Assembly (NCBI GenBank): GCA_945888705.1
Contig: CAMDAQ010000007.1
Span: 1-40,955 of the forward strand
Direction: 5' to 3'
DNA: 40,955 nucleotides
Origin: Singulisphaera sp. GP187
Lineage (GTDB): Bacteria; Planctomycetota; Phycisphaerae; Phycisphaerales; SM1A02
Part shown: positions 23,071 to 31,566 of the stretch, piece by piece
Position numbering within the stretch: the stretch's first letter is position 1
Layout of the letters: every line of letters starts with the position of its first letter
Translations under genes and position numbers: made by a program
The notes under the pieces: model-generated
The model's database searches: none
Told to the model about the DNA's origin: nothing
What the model saw: the letters and a program-made list of their open reading frames with translations, nothing else

Positions 23071-24447
23071 ATGCGCATCGACCCATCGTCGTTTTCCACC
23101 GGCCGCCGTCAGTTCATCCTCACTGCTGCCGCTGCAGGGGCAGCGACGCAGTTGCCGTGGTGGGTGCGCCGTGCCGCTGCGCAGGGTGCTGCGAGCAAGC
23201 TCCGTGTGGCGTGCGTCGGCTGTGGCGGCATGGGGGCATCCGACCTCGCGCAGGTCGCGAGCCACCCCGGCGTCTCGATCGCCGCGCTCTGCGACGTGAA
23301 CCGTGACACCCTCGCCAAGCAGGGCGAGACGTACGCGGTCCCGACGGAGCGCCGCTTCACCGACTACCGCGAATTCCTCGCCAAGGCCGGCGACGCGATC
23401 GATGCCTTCATCGTGAGCACGCCTGACCATGCCCACGCGCCCGTGGCCGTGCAGGCCATGCGCATGGGCAAGCATGCGTACGTCCAGAAGCCCCTGACGC
23501 ACTCGCTGCATGAAGCGCGCGTGATCGCGCAGACGGCGACCGCGAAGAAGGTCATCACGCAGATGGGCATCCAGAACACCGCCAATCCCGGCCGTCGCAA
23601 GGCCATGGAGCTGCTCAAGGCCGGCGTGCTTGGACAGGTCAAGGCCGTGCACATCTGGACCAACCGGTCCACCGGCTGGTGGCCGCAAGGCGGTGATCGT
23701 CCGGCCGGCAGCGATCCCGTGCCGGCGAACCTCGACTGGAACTCGTGGCTCTGCGTCGCTCCTGAGCGCCCGTACAAGAACGATGCCTACGCGCCGTTCA
23801 AGTGGCGCGGGGTGCGTGACTTCGGCACCGGTGCGCTCGGCGACATGGCCTGCCACTTCTTCGACGTGCCGTACAAGGCGCTCGGACTTGGCTACCCCAC
23901 GCTGATTCGCGGCGAGAGCGAGAGCCTGACCGCCGAGCAGTATCCGTCGAGCGAAGTGGTCGAGCTCACCTTCGAGGGGGTTGCGGCTGCAGGCGGCAAG
24001 GCGCTCACGCTGACGTGGTACGACGGTGGCCGCATGCCGTCGACGTCGATCCTGCCCGGCGTGCCGGCTGACTTCAACATGGCCAAGCGTTCGCGAGATG
24101 GCGCCACGATCGTGGTGGGCGAGCGCGGCACGATGATCGTCTGCCACCCGGGCGACGTGCACCTCTTCCCGGGCACGCTCGCCGACGGCACCAAGCTGCC
24201 CGAGCTGCCCGAGTACAACCACTGGCACCAGTGGGTCGATGCCTGCATGGGCAAGGGTGCCACGAGCGCGCCGCTTGAGTTCGCGGGCCCGCTGACCGAG
24301 GGTGTGCTCTGCGGCGTGATCGGCGGCGTGGTCGCCGGCAAGACGCTGCGCTACGACTCGGCCAAGCAGACCTTTGACGATGCCGCCGCCACGGCAATGG
24401 TGCGCCGCAGCTACCGCGACGGCTGGAAGGTCGAGGGGCTTGGATGA
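23071..24447 (+). CDS. Tat-exported Gfo/Idh/MocA-family dehydrogenase
   Basis: 458 residues. A twin-Arg signal (STGRRQFILTAAAAGAA, 9-25) leads to a Rossmann domain starting LRVACVGCGGMGASDL, with DVN at the NAD ribose position and the family motif EKP present as VQKPL. The C-terminal domain carries GALGDMACHFFDVP. Tat export suggests folding with bound NAD(P) before transport; planctomycetes have many such paralogues, thought to act on sugars, cyclitols or their breakdown products. Substrate unknown. Start ATG 23071 has a strong GAAGGAG site seven bases upstream. Its stop overlaps the MFS gene start (ATGA), so the two probably serve one substrate. Confidence 0.92.
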   Translation: MRIDPSSFSTGRRQFILTAAAAGAATQLPWWVRRAAAQGAASKLRVACVGCGGMGASDLAQVASHPGVSIAALCDVNRDTLAKQGETYAVPTERRFTDYREFLAKAGDAIDAFIVSTPDHAHAPVAVQAMRMGKHAYVQKPLTHSLHEARVIAQTATAKKVITQMGIQNTANPGRRKAMELLKAGVLGQVKAVHIWTNRSTGWWPQGGDRPAGSDPVPANLDWNSWLCVAPERPYKNDAYAPFKWRGVRDFGTGALGDMACHFFDVPYKALGLGYPTLIRGESESLTAEQYPSSEVVELTFEGVAAAGGKALTLTWYDGGRMPSTSILPGVPADFNMAKRSRDGATIVVGERGTMIVCHPGDVHLFPGTLADGTKLPELPEYNHWHQWVDACMGKGATSAPLEFAGPLTEGVLCGVIGGVVAGKTLRYDSAKQTFDDAAATAMVRRSYRDGWKVEGLG

Positions 24448-25691
24448 AGCCCGCCACCAGCGCGGTCGTCGCGCTGACGGCGCTCAACCTGCTGAATTAC
24501 CTCGACCGCTTCGTGGTCGCGGGTATGGTCGAGCCGCTGAAGAAGGCCTTCGGTGCCGATGATGCCGACATCGGGCTGCTGACCAGCGTCTTCCTGGTGT
24601 CGTACATGTTCGCGAGCCCGCTCTTCGGGGCGATGGCGCGTTCACTGCGCCGCACGGCGATCCTCGGTGCAGGCGTCATCGTGTGGAGTGCGGCCACCGT
24701 GGCCGCGGGCTTCGCCGGTGGGTTCGGCGCGCTCCTCACGAGCCGCGCCATCATCGGCGTGGGCGAAGCCGCGTATGCGACGGTGGGCCCGTCGATCCTG
24801 GGTGATTGGTTCCCGGCGCAGCGGCGCAGCACGGTGCTGGCGATCTTCTACGCGGCCATTCCCGTCGGCAGCGCGCTCGGGTTCCTCGTCGGTGGCCTCG
24901 TGAGCGAATCGATCGGCTGGCGCGCCGCGTTCTGGATCGCCGGTGGCCCCGGGCTCGTGCTCGGGCTCCTGTGCTTTCGGCTGACCGAGCCCGTGCGCGG
25001 CGCGATGGATGAGCCTGCGGCGTCAAGCGGTGCAGCCATCCAGTCCGCGCCCACGATGGCGACCGCGCGCAGCGGCCGCCGCGAGGCGCTCTGGACGCTC
25101 GCCACCAACGCGCAGTGGATGTGGTCGGTTGCGGGCTACACCGCCTACACGTTTTCGCTCGGCGCACTCGCCGTCTGGATGCCGGCGTTCATGCAACGCG
25201 AGCGGGGGTGGTCACCGGAATCAGCGGCGATCACCTTCAGCGGCATTGTGGTCGTGACGGGTTTCCTCGGCACGATCGCAGGCGGAGCCATCGATGCGCG
25301 GCTCGCGCGCGGCCGCGCGGCACCGAGCCTGATGCTCTGCGCGATCACCGCACTGGTCGCGGCGCCGCTGCTCATGCTGGCCATCGCGACGCAGGATCAC
25401 ACGATCTGCATCGTGGCCACGGGAGTCGGTTGCTTCATGGCGTTCGTGTCGCAGGCCCCGATCAATGCCGCGATCCTCAACAGCGTGGGATCCGATGCGC
25501 GCGCCTTCGCCGTCGGCATGAGCACGCTCATGATCCACGTGCTGGGCGATGTGCCGAGCCCATGGCTCGTGGGCAAGGTGAGCGATGCAACCGGCTCGCT
25601 GGCCAAGGGTCTGGGGCTGGTGCCGATCGGCTTTGCGGCCGCAGCGATCATCTGGGGCGTGGGAGCGATTGCCCTGCGCCGTCGCCCGTAG
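24444..25691 (+). CDS. MFS transporter (Spinster/YnfM-like branch)
   Basis: 415 residues with about 12 hydrophobic helices. The beginning ALNLLNYLDRFVVAGM and the loop 2-3 region LFGAMARSLRRTAILG match the Spinster-like MFS branch, as do the GVGEAAYATVGPSILGDWFP segment of helices 4-5 and the RSTVLAIFYAAIPVG segment. A polar loop around residues 185-215 separates the halves. Probable importer or exporter of a small organic substrate; its ATGA coupling to the Gfo/Idh gene suggests a sugar or sugar-derived compound (inference). No own ribosome-binding site is needed. Confidence 0.88.
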   Translation: MKPATSAVVALTALNLLNYLDRFVVAGMVEPLKKAFGADDADIGLLTSVFLVSYMFASPLFGAMARSLRRTAILGAGVIVWSAATVAAGFAGGFGALLTSRAIIGVGEAAYATVGPSILGDWFPAQRRSTVLAIFYAAIPVGSALGFLVGGLVSESIGWRAAFWIAGGPGLVLGLLCFRLTEPVRGAMDEPAASSGAAIQSAPTMATARSGRREALWTLATNAQWMWSVAGYTAYTFSLGALAVWMPAFMQRERGWSPESAAITFSGIVVVTGFLGTIAGGAIDARLARGRAAPSLMLCAITALVAAPLLMLAIATQDHTICIVATGVGCFMAFVSQAPINAAILNSVGSDARAFAVGMSTLMIHVLGDVPSPWLVGKVSDATGSLAKGLGLVPIGFAAAAIIWGVGAIALRRRP

Positions 25692-25694
25692 GAT
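25689..25694 (+). promoter_or_regulatory. Candidate -10 box, TAGGAT, of the Popeye-like gene
   Basis: TAGGAT overlaps the MFS stop codon and ends eight bases before GTG 25703, so this gene may have its own near-leaderless message as well as readthrough. Confidence 0.35.
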
Positions 25695-25702
25695 CCCGCG
25701 CC

Positions 25703-26359
25703 GTGCTGATCCACGTGGCGAATCTCTTGCTCCTGGGGTGCTACCTCGTGCGCGACATCCTGCTGCTGCGCGTGGCGGCGGTCGTGGCGAGCGGGTGCTT
25801 CATCGCCTATTTCATGATGCTTGACGTTCCGAACTGGGAAGCCGCGGGGTGGAACGTCGTCTATGTCCTGGTCAACGCCCTGCAGATCGCGTTGCTCGTG
25901 CGCGAGCGCATGCGTGGCCAGCTCACGCCGGCAGAAGCCGCGCTGCGAGAGCGGATCTTCCCGTGGATGCCCGCGCACAAGTTCGCGACCTTGGTGCGTC
26001 TCGCGTCACCCGCGCGCGTGGGGCCCGGGGATCCTGCGCTCGTCGAGCGTGGTCATCCCGTGGCGGCGCTCTGGCTCGTCGAGGGCGGCGAACTCGAGGT
26101 CGTGGTGGATGGCCGGCGGGTGGCGACGTGCATTCCCGGCGATTTCGTGGGCGAAATGGCGTTCATCGATCGCGCCGCGGCGTCGGCCACGGTGCGCGCC
26201 TGTGCACCGAGCACGCTGCTGGTCTGGGATGCAGAGCGCCTGCACACGATGCTGGCCGACGAGCCCGAGATCCAGCGCGGCTTCCACGCGGCGCTGGGGA
26301 CCAATATGTCGCAGAAGCTCCGCCGCAAGGCAATGCAGGCGGTCAGCGGTTCGGTCTGA
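25703..26359 (+). CDS. Popeye-like three-helix membrane protein with cyclic-nucleotide-binding-type domain
   Basis: 218 residues. Three hydrophobic helices (about 3-22, 24-41, 50-66) with the pattern LVRDILLLR, a Trp-Asn before helix 3 (AGWNVVYVLVNALQIALL) and FPWMPAHKFATLV after it resemble the Popeye (POPDC) family. Residues 95-205 are a cNMP-binding-type barrel with LWLVEGGELEVVVDGRRVATCIPGD and VGEMAFIDRAAASATV. In the phosphate-binding cassette Gly-Glu is kept, but the Arg of the usual P-R-A-A-T-V is Ala (A-A-S-A-T-V), so cAMP may bind weakly or not at all. Start GTG 25703, eleven bases after the MFS stop. Role unknown; a plain Crp-like membrane protein is the alternative. Confidence 0.7.
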   Translation: MLIHVANLLLLGCYLVRDILLLRVAAVVASGCFIAYFMMLDVPNWEAAGWNVVYVLVNALQIALLVRERMRGQLTPAEAALRERIFPWMPAHKFATLVRLASPARVGPGDPALVERGHPVAALWLVEGGELEVVVDGRRVATCIPGDFVGEMAFIDRAAASATVRACAPSTLLVWDAERLHTMLADEPEIQRGFHAALGTNMSQKLRRKAMQAVSGSV

Positions 26360-26366
26360 CCGGCGC

Positions 26367-27257
26367 TCAGCGCTCGGGCATGTTCTCGTCATCGGGTTCG
26401 CGCGGCGGATCGCGGGGTTCGGGCACCGGCGCGGGTTCGCGCGCAGCGCGGCGAGCGGCTTCCGCTTCCTCCTCCTTGATCTTCAAGTCTTTCTCGCTGG
26501 TGACCATCAGTACGAAGCCGCGTTCGACGACGAGGTAGTCGTTCTTGCCCACGGTCGCGTGGCCACGCACGATGCCAGCACCCAGTGCGCGGTCGCCCGA
26601 CTTGGCGCTGTGGAATTGTGCTTCGTCGATCGCGATCAAGGCACCGCTGGGCAGCTCCATGACCATACTCACGGCACCGAGTCCCAGGTCAACGGACGGC
26701 TTCAGCACGCCGATGGCCACCAGCGGCGTGCCGGGTTCGTCACCGAAGCCGCCTGCAAGCCGTTGCGCTGCCTTGTCGATCGCTTCGGCGTTGCGTGTGC
26801 GCGCGAACTCCGTGATCGAATCGAACACCTCGGTCAGGATCTTGGTCGCTGGGGCGTTCTTTGCGAGTTCATCGGGGCAGCCAGCCATGGCAAGTACGAG
26901 CGCATCGAAGCGCTGCATGATGAGCTCAGGCTTCGCCGAGCCCGTGCCCTTGCAGGTCGAGCAGGCATCCTGCTCGTGATAGATCTGCCCCTTGGTGAAC
27001 AGCTTCTCGGCCTTGCGCGTGCGTTGGCGCACGACCGCGCCGTCGCCGCCGCAGGCTTCGCACGCCATGCTGCGACGCAGCGATCGCGCAGCCTGCGCGA
27101 CTTGGCTTGGGGTGGTCTTCTTGACCGCAGACGGTGCGGGAAGCGCCGGCGAGGCGGCACTGCTCTCGGCAGCCACAGGCGCAGCATCCTGCGCCGCCGC
27201 CGGCACGGCCAGCGCGCAGCACGCCACAGCAAGCATCGTTCTCAGGATCGTGTTCAT
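26367..27257 (-). CDS. Exported protein with two DnaJ-type CxxCxGxG zinc motifs
   Basis: 296 residues. Signal peptide 1-22 (MNTILRTMLAVACCALAVPAAAQ), Ala/Pro-rich stretch, then CEACGGDG (about 66-73) and CSTCKGTG (about 99-106), the two half-motifs of a DnaJ-like zinc centre, 33 residues apart. The remainder has a small barrel-like region (PSGALIAIDEAQFHSAKSGD, VVERGFVLMVTSEKDLKI) and a charged Glu/Arg/Pro tail. A zinc-ribbon chaperone motif outside the cytoplasm is unusual; the protein is not otherwise recognised. ATG overlaps the stop of the binding-protein gene (ATGA), so they are coupled. It converges on the Popeye-like gene with a gap of seven bases. Confidence 0.7.
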   Translation of the reverse strand: MNTILRTMLAVACCALAVPAAAQDAAPVAAESSAASPALPAPSAVKKTTPSQVAQAARSLRRSMACEACGGDGAVVRQRTRKAEKLFTKGQIYHEQDACSTCKGTGSAKPELIMQRFDALVLAMAGCPDELAKNAPATKILTEVFDSITEFARTRNAEAIDKAAQRLAGGFGDEPGTPLVAIGVLKPSVDLGLGAVSMVMELPSGALIAIDEAQFHSAKSGDRALGAGIVRGHATVGKNDYLVVERGFVLMVTSEKDLKIKEEEAEAARRAAREPAPVPEPRDPPREPDDENMPER

Positions 27258-28333
27258 GGAGCCACCTCCTCGTTCGGCTGCGCAGCGGGGGCTTCTTCAG
27301 CTGGAACCATGATTTCCTCGGTGATCTCCTCGATGACCACCGCGCCATCGGGAGCGGGCTCAGGGGTCCACTCAACCCATGAACCGCTGGCATCGAAGTC
27401 GGGCCGCAGGATGCCCGACTCGACCATCTGGTCGGTGAGCGATTGCCATCGGCGCGCCTCCATGCGACCGAGCTGCGCCGGGGTCATGCCCTCGGGCATA
27501 ATCAGCGGTCGCTGCGCCTTGGAGCAGAGCTCCATCGCCTGCTCGTCCATGGCGCGGTTGAGCTTCATCATGCGTGCGTGGTAGGGGGTCGGATTCGCCA
27601 GGTACGCGGCCCACCCTTCCCGCACGCAGTCGACAAACGCTTTTACGCCGTCCGGGTCGGCGTCGACGCGCTTGGACGTGGTGATCAGCACCGTGGAATA
27701 GGGATCGAAGCCGCAATCGCTGACCATCAGGCACTTGGTCTGGATGCCGTTGCGCAGGAGCGTGATCGGTTCGCTGCTGCACCAGCAGACCACGCCGAGC
27801 TTCAGGTCGCGCTCGAACGTGGCCACGCCGGGCGAGCGGCTGACGAGCGTCACGCCTTGGTCGCCGAGCATGTCGTTCATGTGGCGCACGAACGGCAGCC
27901 CCGGCTCGATCTCGATCGTCAGCCCCGTGGTCCATGCCTGCGCCAGCGTCTGCGCAGGGTTGGAGTCATGCAGCATGATGGCGGTCGGCGCGTGCTGGAA
28001 CGTGGCGAACAGCCCGACCACGTCTTGGCCGCTCGCGCGCGCGAGCAGGATCTGGTCCGCCTGCGCGACGGCATAGTCGCAGGTGCCCGCGGCGACGAGC
28101 GTGCAGGTCGGCGTGCCACCAGTGCCTTGCAGCAGGATGACCTTGTAGCCCGCGCGATCGAAGATGCCGTCCTCGACCGCAGCGAAGAGGCCGCCGAACT
28201 CAGGCTCGGCGACCCAGTTGAGCTGGAGCGTGATGGGAGTGAGCGAGGGCGGCTCGACCGGTGCCTGAGCGGCAGGCTGGTCGGCGGCCTGGGCGAAGAG
28301 CGAACATGCCAGCAGGATCGTCGTGATGGCCAT
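27254..28333 (-). CDS. NMT1/ThiY-like ABC-type substrate-binding protein
   Basis: 359 residues. Signal peptide 1-16, then a periplasmic binding fold of the NMT1/THI5/SsuA group: ITLQLNWVAEPEFGGLFAAVEDGIFDRAG near 34-62, TCDYAVAQADQILLAR, and a late GVKAFVDCVREGWAAY. Relatives bind pyrimidine precursors of thiamine, taurine or nitrate. No permease or ATPase gene is adjacent, so it is an orphan or pairs with a transporter elsewhere. The acidic, Pro/Glu-rich C-terminal 50 residues are not part of the fold. Seven Cys are unusually many for this family. Preceded by TAGGCT six bases before ATG 28333; coupled to the zinc-motif gene downstream. Confidence 0.85.
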   Translation of the reverse strand: MAITTILLACSLFAQAADQPAAQAPVEPPSLTPITLQLNWVAEPEFGGLFAAVEDGIFDRAGYKVILLQGTGGTPTCTLVAAGTCDYAVAQADQILLARASGQDVVGLFATFQHAPTAIMLHDSNPAQTLAQAWTTGLTIEIEPGLPFVRHMNDMLGDQGVTLVSRSPGVATFERDLKLGVVCWCSSEPITLLRNGIQTKCLMVSDCGFDPYSTVLITTSKRVDADPDGVKAFVDCVREGWAAYLANPTPYHARMMKLNRAMDEQAMELCSKAQRPLIMPEGMTPAQLGRMEARRWQSLTDQMVESGILRPDFDASGSWVEWTPEPAPDGAVVIEEITEEIMVPAEEAPAAQPNEEVAP

Positions 28334-28339
28334 GCGATG

Positions 28340-28345
28340 AGCCTA
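28340..28345 (-). promoter_or_regulatory. Candidate -10 box, TAGGCT, of the binding-protein gene
   Basis: TAGGCT on the - strand with six bases (catcgc) to ATG 28333. No convincing -35 hexamer; its position would fall at the end of the preceding gene. Confidence 0.4.
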
Positions 28346-28362
28346 CCGCGATCCCCCGACGA

Positions 28363-29406
28363 TCACTGCGGGCACTGACCCCACGAGACGAGCATGATGC
28401 CTAGGTCGGCGCCGCCGACGAAGCCATCGTCATCCAAGTCCGATGCCGCGTCTGCGGTACCCCATGCGGTCAGCAGGATGCCGAGATCGGCGCCGCCGAC
28501 GAAGCCATCACCGTCCAGATCCGGCGCACACGCCGGAACCGACTCGCCCAATTCCGCGACACCGATCTGCTGCCCGTTGCCATCGGCGTCCTGATCGTTC
28601 CAACGGCCATTCGACCCAAGAAGTTCCGTGAAGTCCTCGATGCCACCGCTGTTGTTCGGTTCGCCCGGGTTCCAGTTCGTGTAGGTGGCCGGCGTGCCAT
28701 CGGTCCAGGCGAACTGTCCTTCGACTTGGACATCGTTGAAGCCGATCCAGAGTCGACGGTCCACACCACCGTAGTTCGCCACGTTCGCACGCACCCACTC
28801 GTTCTCCTCGGCATCCTCGATCGAGACGAGGTGGCCGCCGAGCTGCACGGCCGTGGCTTCGGCCGCTGCCCACGTGGCTGCTGCGTACGCCACGTACCGC
28901 GTGCCGGTCTCGGGGCGCGTGACCTCGAAGAGTGCACCATCGGCGATCGTCAGCGTGCCGGCACCGCTGGCAGCGCCGGTCTCGCTCGAGCCATAGCCGC
29001 CGATGCGCACCAAGTACTGCTGGCCGGCGGTCACCGCGATGGTCACGCGCGACTGCGCACCGCACGTGTCGTCGCTGCAGCCGAGGATCGACGTGGCGGT
29101 CGCGCCGCAGTCGCAGCCGGCGTAGACGGCGAGCTTGGTGTCCCACGTTGCGCCGCCACAGGTCGCGATGGTGACCAGGCCGGATGCCGACGGCGTCCAG
29201 CAGAACCAGATGTCCTTCCACACCTGGGACTGGCTGAAGAAGTTGCACTCGGGATTGATCGGTCCGTCGGTCGTGGCCTCCACGCTCGTGAAGGCGAACG
29301 AGCCCAGGCCGGCGATCGCCTCGGCGCTCACGCACGCATCGTTGACGGGGGGAGCAGCCATGGTCGAGGCTGCGAGTGCGTGGACGATGAGGGCGGCGGT
29401 GGTCAT
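28363..29406 (-). CDS. Secreted C-type-lectin-domain protein with dockerin-like C-terminus
   Basis: 347 residues. Short signal peptide (about 1-18), then a jelly-roll-like domain beginning PPVNDACVSAEAI, of the kind often placed before sorting domains. A C-type lectin domain (about 160-285) follows with WAAAEATAVQLGGHLVSI, LWIGFNDVQVEGQFAW, the carbohydrate-type EPN triplet in NPGEPNNSGG, and GRWNDQDA. The end has two calcium loops, DLDGDGFVGGADLGILLTAWG and DLDDDGFVGGADLGIMLVSWG, then QCPQ, with a Cys (PACAPD) before the first. Probably binds glycans outside the cell. ATG 29406 has the ribosome-binding site CAGGAG six bases upstream. Confidence 0.85.
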   Translation of the reverse strand: MTTAALIVHALAASTMAAPPVNDACVSAEAIAGLGSFAFTSVEATTDGPINPECNFFSQSQVWKDIWFCWTPSASGLVTIATCGGATWDTKLAVYAGCDCGATATSILGCSDDTCGAQSRVTIAVTAGQQYLVRIGGYGSSETGAASGAGTLTIADGALFEVTRPETGTRYVAYAAATWAAAEATAVQLGGHLVSIEDAEENEWVRANVANYGGVDRRLWIGFNDVQVEGQFAWTDGTPATYTNWNPGEPNNSGGIEDFTELLGSNGRWNDQDADGNGQQIGVAELGESVPACAPDLDGDGFVGGADLGILLTAWGTADAASDLDDDGFVGGADLGIMLVSWGQCPQ

Positions 29407-29524
29407 GGTGGCTCCTGGATCGTCGGATTGTGCCGCCAAGGTGGCGCGGGTCCAAGGGCGAAGGGCTCGAATCCTGGCGCACCCGGCCAACGGATCGTGC
29501 GTAGCGCGATCGCCCGTCGTTGGT

Positions 29525-29530
29525 TACGGT
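29525..29530 (+). promoter_or_regulatory. Candidate -10 box, TACGGT, of the lipoprotein gene
   Basis: TACGGT followed by six bases (gcaccg) and ATG 29537. No good -35 hexamer upstream. Confidence 0.4.
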
Positions 29531-29536
29531 GCACCG

Positions 29537-30505
29537 ATGCACTCGATCCTTTTCGCGATCCTGCTCGGTGCAGCCGCCGGCTGCCAAGCACCCGCCACCG
29601 CGCCGACGCAGGCGGCGGTTCCGGCCGCATCGCCCGCGCCTCAGCAACCTGCCCGCGACGCGGTGCCTCAGGTGGCTCCGCCTGCGGATGCGGCTCGCGA
29701 AGCCGTCAAGGAGCCTGCGAAGGAAGCCCTTCGCGAACCCGCAAAGCCCAAGCAGTCCGAGTGCAAGTTCCTCTGCCCGGAGTCGGTCGATCTCACGGCA
29801 CTCGTCGAGGCGCCGCCCAAGCCAGCGTCCGCAGAGCAGGCCAAGGATGAAGCCATCCTGCTCTGGCTCCAGGACCGGCGCACCCGCGAGGACGAGTCGC
29901 GCGCTTGGCGCAGCCTCAGCTTCGACCTGACGTGGTTCGATGAAGCGCTCGATGCGCGTCTCGACACCACGTGGTACCCCGTGCTGTTCAAGACCTTCAA
30001 TGAGGTCCGTAACGACGTGAGCCTGCTGATGCTGGATCTGCCCGAGTCCTTTAAGCGCGAGCGCCCCCACACGAACCCCGCGATCTTGCCGTGCTTGCCG
30101 CGCGAGGATGCGATCACCGTCGGCGGCAAGGTCACGCTGGCCAATGGCTACCCTTGCGGGCCAGCCCTCCGTGCCACCGTCTTCGCGGCGCTCCTCTCCA
30201 ACCTCTTCGAGGATCGCAAGGATGCGCTGCTGGAGCGGGCACGCGAGGTTGGCTTTGCGCGCACGCTTGGCGGCGTGAACTATCCATCCGATGTCCGCGC
30301 GGCGGAGCAGCTCGGCACGGCGCTCGCGCGGCAGATCATCGCCGGCGATGCGTGGGCCAAGCGCAAGGTCGAGCTGCAGGATGAGCTCGCGGCGATCGCG
30401 CAGTTGCGGGAACGCCGGCCAAAGCCGGTCGAGCCGGAGCCCGCGACGGACGCGAGCAAGACCACGACCACGAAGCCCCAGACCGGCAATGGGAGCCCGA
30501 AGTGA
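29537..30505 (+). CDS. Lipoprotein resembling class A acid phosphatase (PAP2) but lacking catalytic histidines
   Basis: 322 residues. Lipoprotein signal with lipobox AAGC (Cys16), then an Ala/Pro-rich linker to about residue 75. The C-terminal half follows the PAP2 class A acid phosphatase plan: KRERPH (173-178) for the K...RP motif, YPCGPALRAT (205-214) where enzymes have YPSGHTT, and ARTLGGVNYPSD (241-252) where enzymes have SRxxxGxHWxSD. Both catalytic His are replaced (Pro209, Asn248), while Arg176, Arg242 and Asp252 remain. It is probably an inactive relative that binds phosphorylated ligands or has a structural role (inference). The frame runs on from upstream, but the signal peptide and TACGGT box fix the start. 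Confidence 0.65.
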   Translation: MHSILFAILLGAAAGCQAPATAPTQAAVPAASPAPQQPARDAVPQVAPPADAAREAVKEPAKEALREPAKPKQSECKFLCPESVDLTALVEAPPKPASAEQAKDEAILLWLQDRRTREDESRAWRSLSFDLTWFDEALDARLDTTWYPVLFKTFNEVRNDVSLLMLDLPESFKRERPHTNPAILPCLPREDAITVGGKVTLANGYPCGPALRATVFAALLSNLFEDRKDALLERAREVGFARTLGGVNYPSDVRAAEQLGTALARQIIAGDAWAKRKVELQDELAAIAQLRERRPKPVEPEPATDASKTTTTKPQTGNGSPK

Positions 30506-30546
30506 CCCACGGGGGTGCGTCGATGGGCCGCCAACAGGAGTCTGGC

Positions 30547-31512
30547 ATGCCCTCTGGTCTTGCGTCGATCGGCATCAGCGTCGTCACGCCGATGCACGAT
30601 GAAGAGGCCTGCGTGCAGGAATTCCTGCGGCGCACCGACGCCGTGCTCGCCGCAATCCCAGGCGACCACGAGATCGTGATCGTCGATGACGGCTCGACGG
30701 ATCGGATGCCGGCACTCGTTGACGAGGCGCTCACGCACATGAAGCGGCTGCGTGTGGTCACGCTCGCCCGCAACGTCGGCCAGTGCAGCGCGCTCATGGC
30801 TGGGCTGCAGGCCAGCCGCGGCTCGACGGTGGTCGTGATGGACGGCGACCTACAGAACGCGCCGGAGGACATCCCGGCGCTCGCGGCCGAGCTCGCTCGT
30901 GGCCACGATCTCGTCAGCGGATTCCGAGGCGGCCGCGTCGAGGGCCCGATCCGCCGGATCCCGAGCCGGCTGGCGAACTGGCTCCTTCGACGCGTGAGCG
31001 GCTGCGATGTGCGCGACATGGGCGGCTACAAGGTGCTGCGCGGCGAGGTCGCGCGCAGCCTTCGGCTGCGGCCCGGGCAGCATCGCCTGCTGCCGGCGAT
31101 CGTGCACATGCGTGGCGGCTCGACCAGCGAGATCACGGTGCAGCACCACGCACGCTTCGCGGGGCGCAGCCACTACGGCCTTTCGCGCACGCTCGATGTC
31201 CTCATCGACGTCGTGCTGCTCTGGATGCAGGGCTCCTTCAAGAGCCGGCCGATGTATCTGTTCGGGCGCGTGGGGATCGCGCTCATCGCGATCGACTGCA
31301 TCATCATGCCGTGGCTGCTCTACGAGAAGTTCGCGATGGACAAGGACATGGGCACGCGTCCGCCATTCCTCGTCGCGATCATGCTCTTCCTGAGCGCGCT
31401 GTTCATCTTCGCCGCGGGATTCATGCTCGAACTCCTGAGCGAGGCGAACAACACCGTCGGCGGCGTGCAGCCATACTTGGTGCGCAGCGTGCGGCAGGGG
31501 CAGGCGGGCTAG
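30547..31512 (+). CDS. Family 2 glycosyltransferase, polyprenyl-phosphate type (GtrB/ArnC/DPM1-like)
   Basis: 321 residues. GT-A domain with VTPMHDEEACV, EIVIVDDGSTD (nucleotide binding), LARNVGQCSALMAGL and the metal-binding VVVMDGDLQNAPED; then two C-terminal membrane helices (about 240-262 and 275-300). This is the layout of enzymes that move a sugar from a nucleotide donor to undecaprenyl phosphate on the cytoplasmic face. Start: ATG 30547 has CAGGAG seven bases upstream; the in-frame GTG 30502 overlaps the lipoprotein stop and ATG 30523 has no such site. The Wzz-like gene follows, in line with a role in surface polysaccharide. Confidence 0.88.
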   Translation: MPSGLASIGISVVTPMHDEEACVQEFLRRTDAVLAAIPGDHEIVIVDDGSTDRMPALVDEALTHMKRLRVVTLARNVGQCSALMAGLQASRGSTVVVMDGDLQNAPEDIPALAAELARGHDLVSGFRGGRVEGPIRRIPSRLANWLLRRVSGCDVRDMGGYKVLRGEVARSLRLRPGQHRLLPAIVHMRGGSTSEITVQHHARFAGRSHYGLSRTLDVLIDVVLLWMQGSFKSRPMYLFGRVGIALIAIDCIIMPWLLYEKFAMDKDMGTRPPFLVAIMLFLSALFIFAAGFMLELLSEANNTVGGVQPYLVRSVRQGQAG

Positions 31513-31566
31513 CGCGGCGCGATGGCAAGGGCCCAGGGTGTGCGTGCATCATCATGGGTTCCTTTA

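Noticed and set aside
22966-24228. Long - strand reading frame extending kup upstream by about 420 codons
   Set aside because: It is exactly antisense to the well-supported Gfo/Idh gene, has no domain character, and the Kup signature begins right after ATG 22965.
26367-29406. Complete ABC importer around the NMT1-like binding protein
   Set aside because: No ATPase or permease is found on either side; neighbours are a zinc-motif protein and a lectin/dockerin protein.
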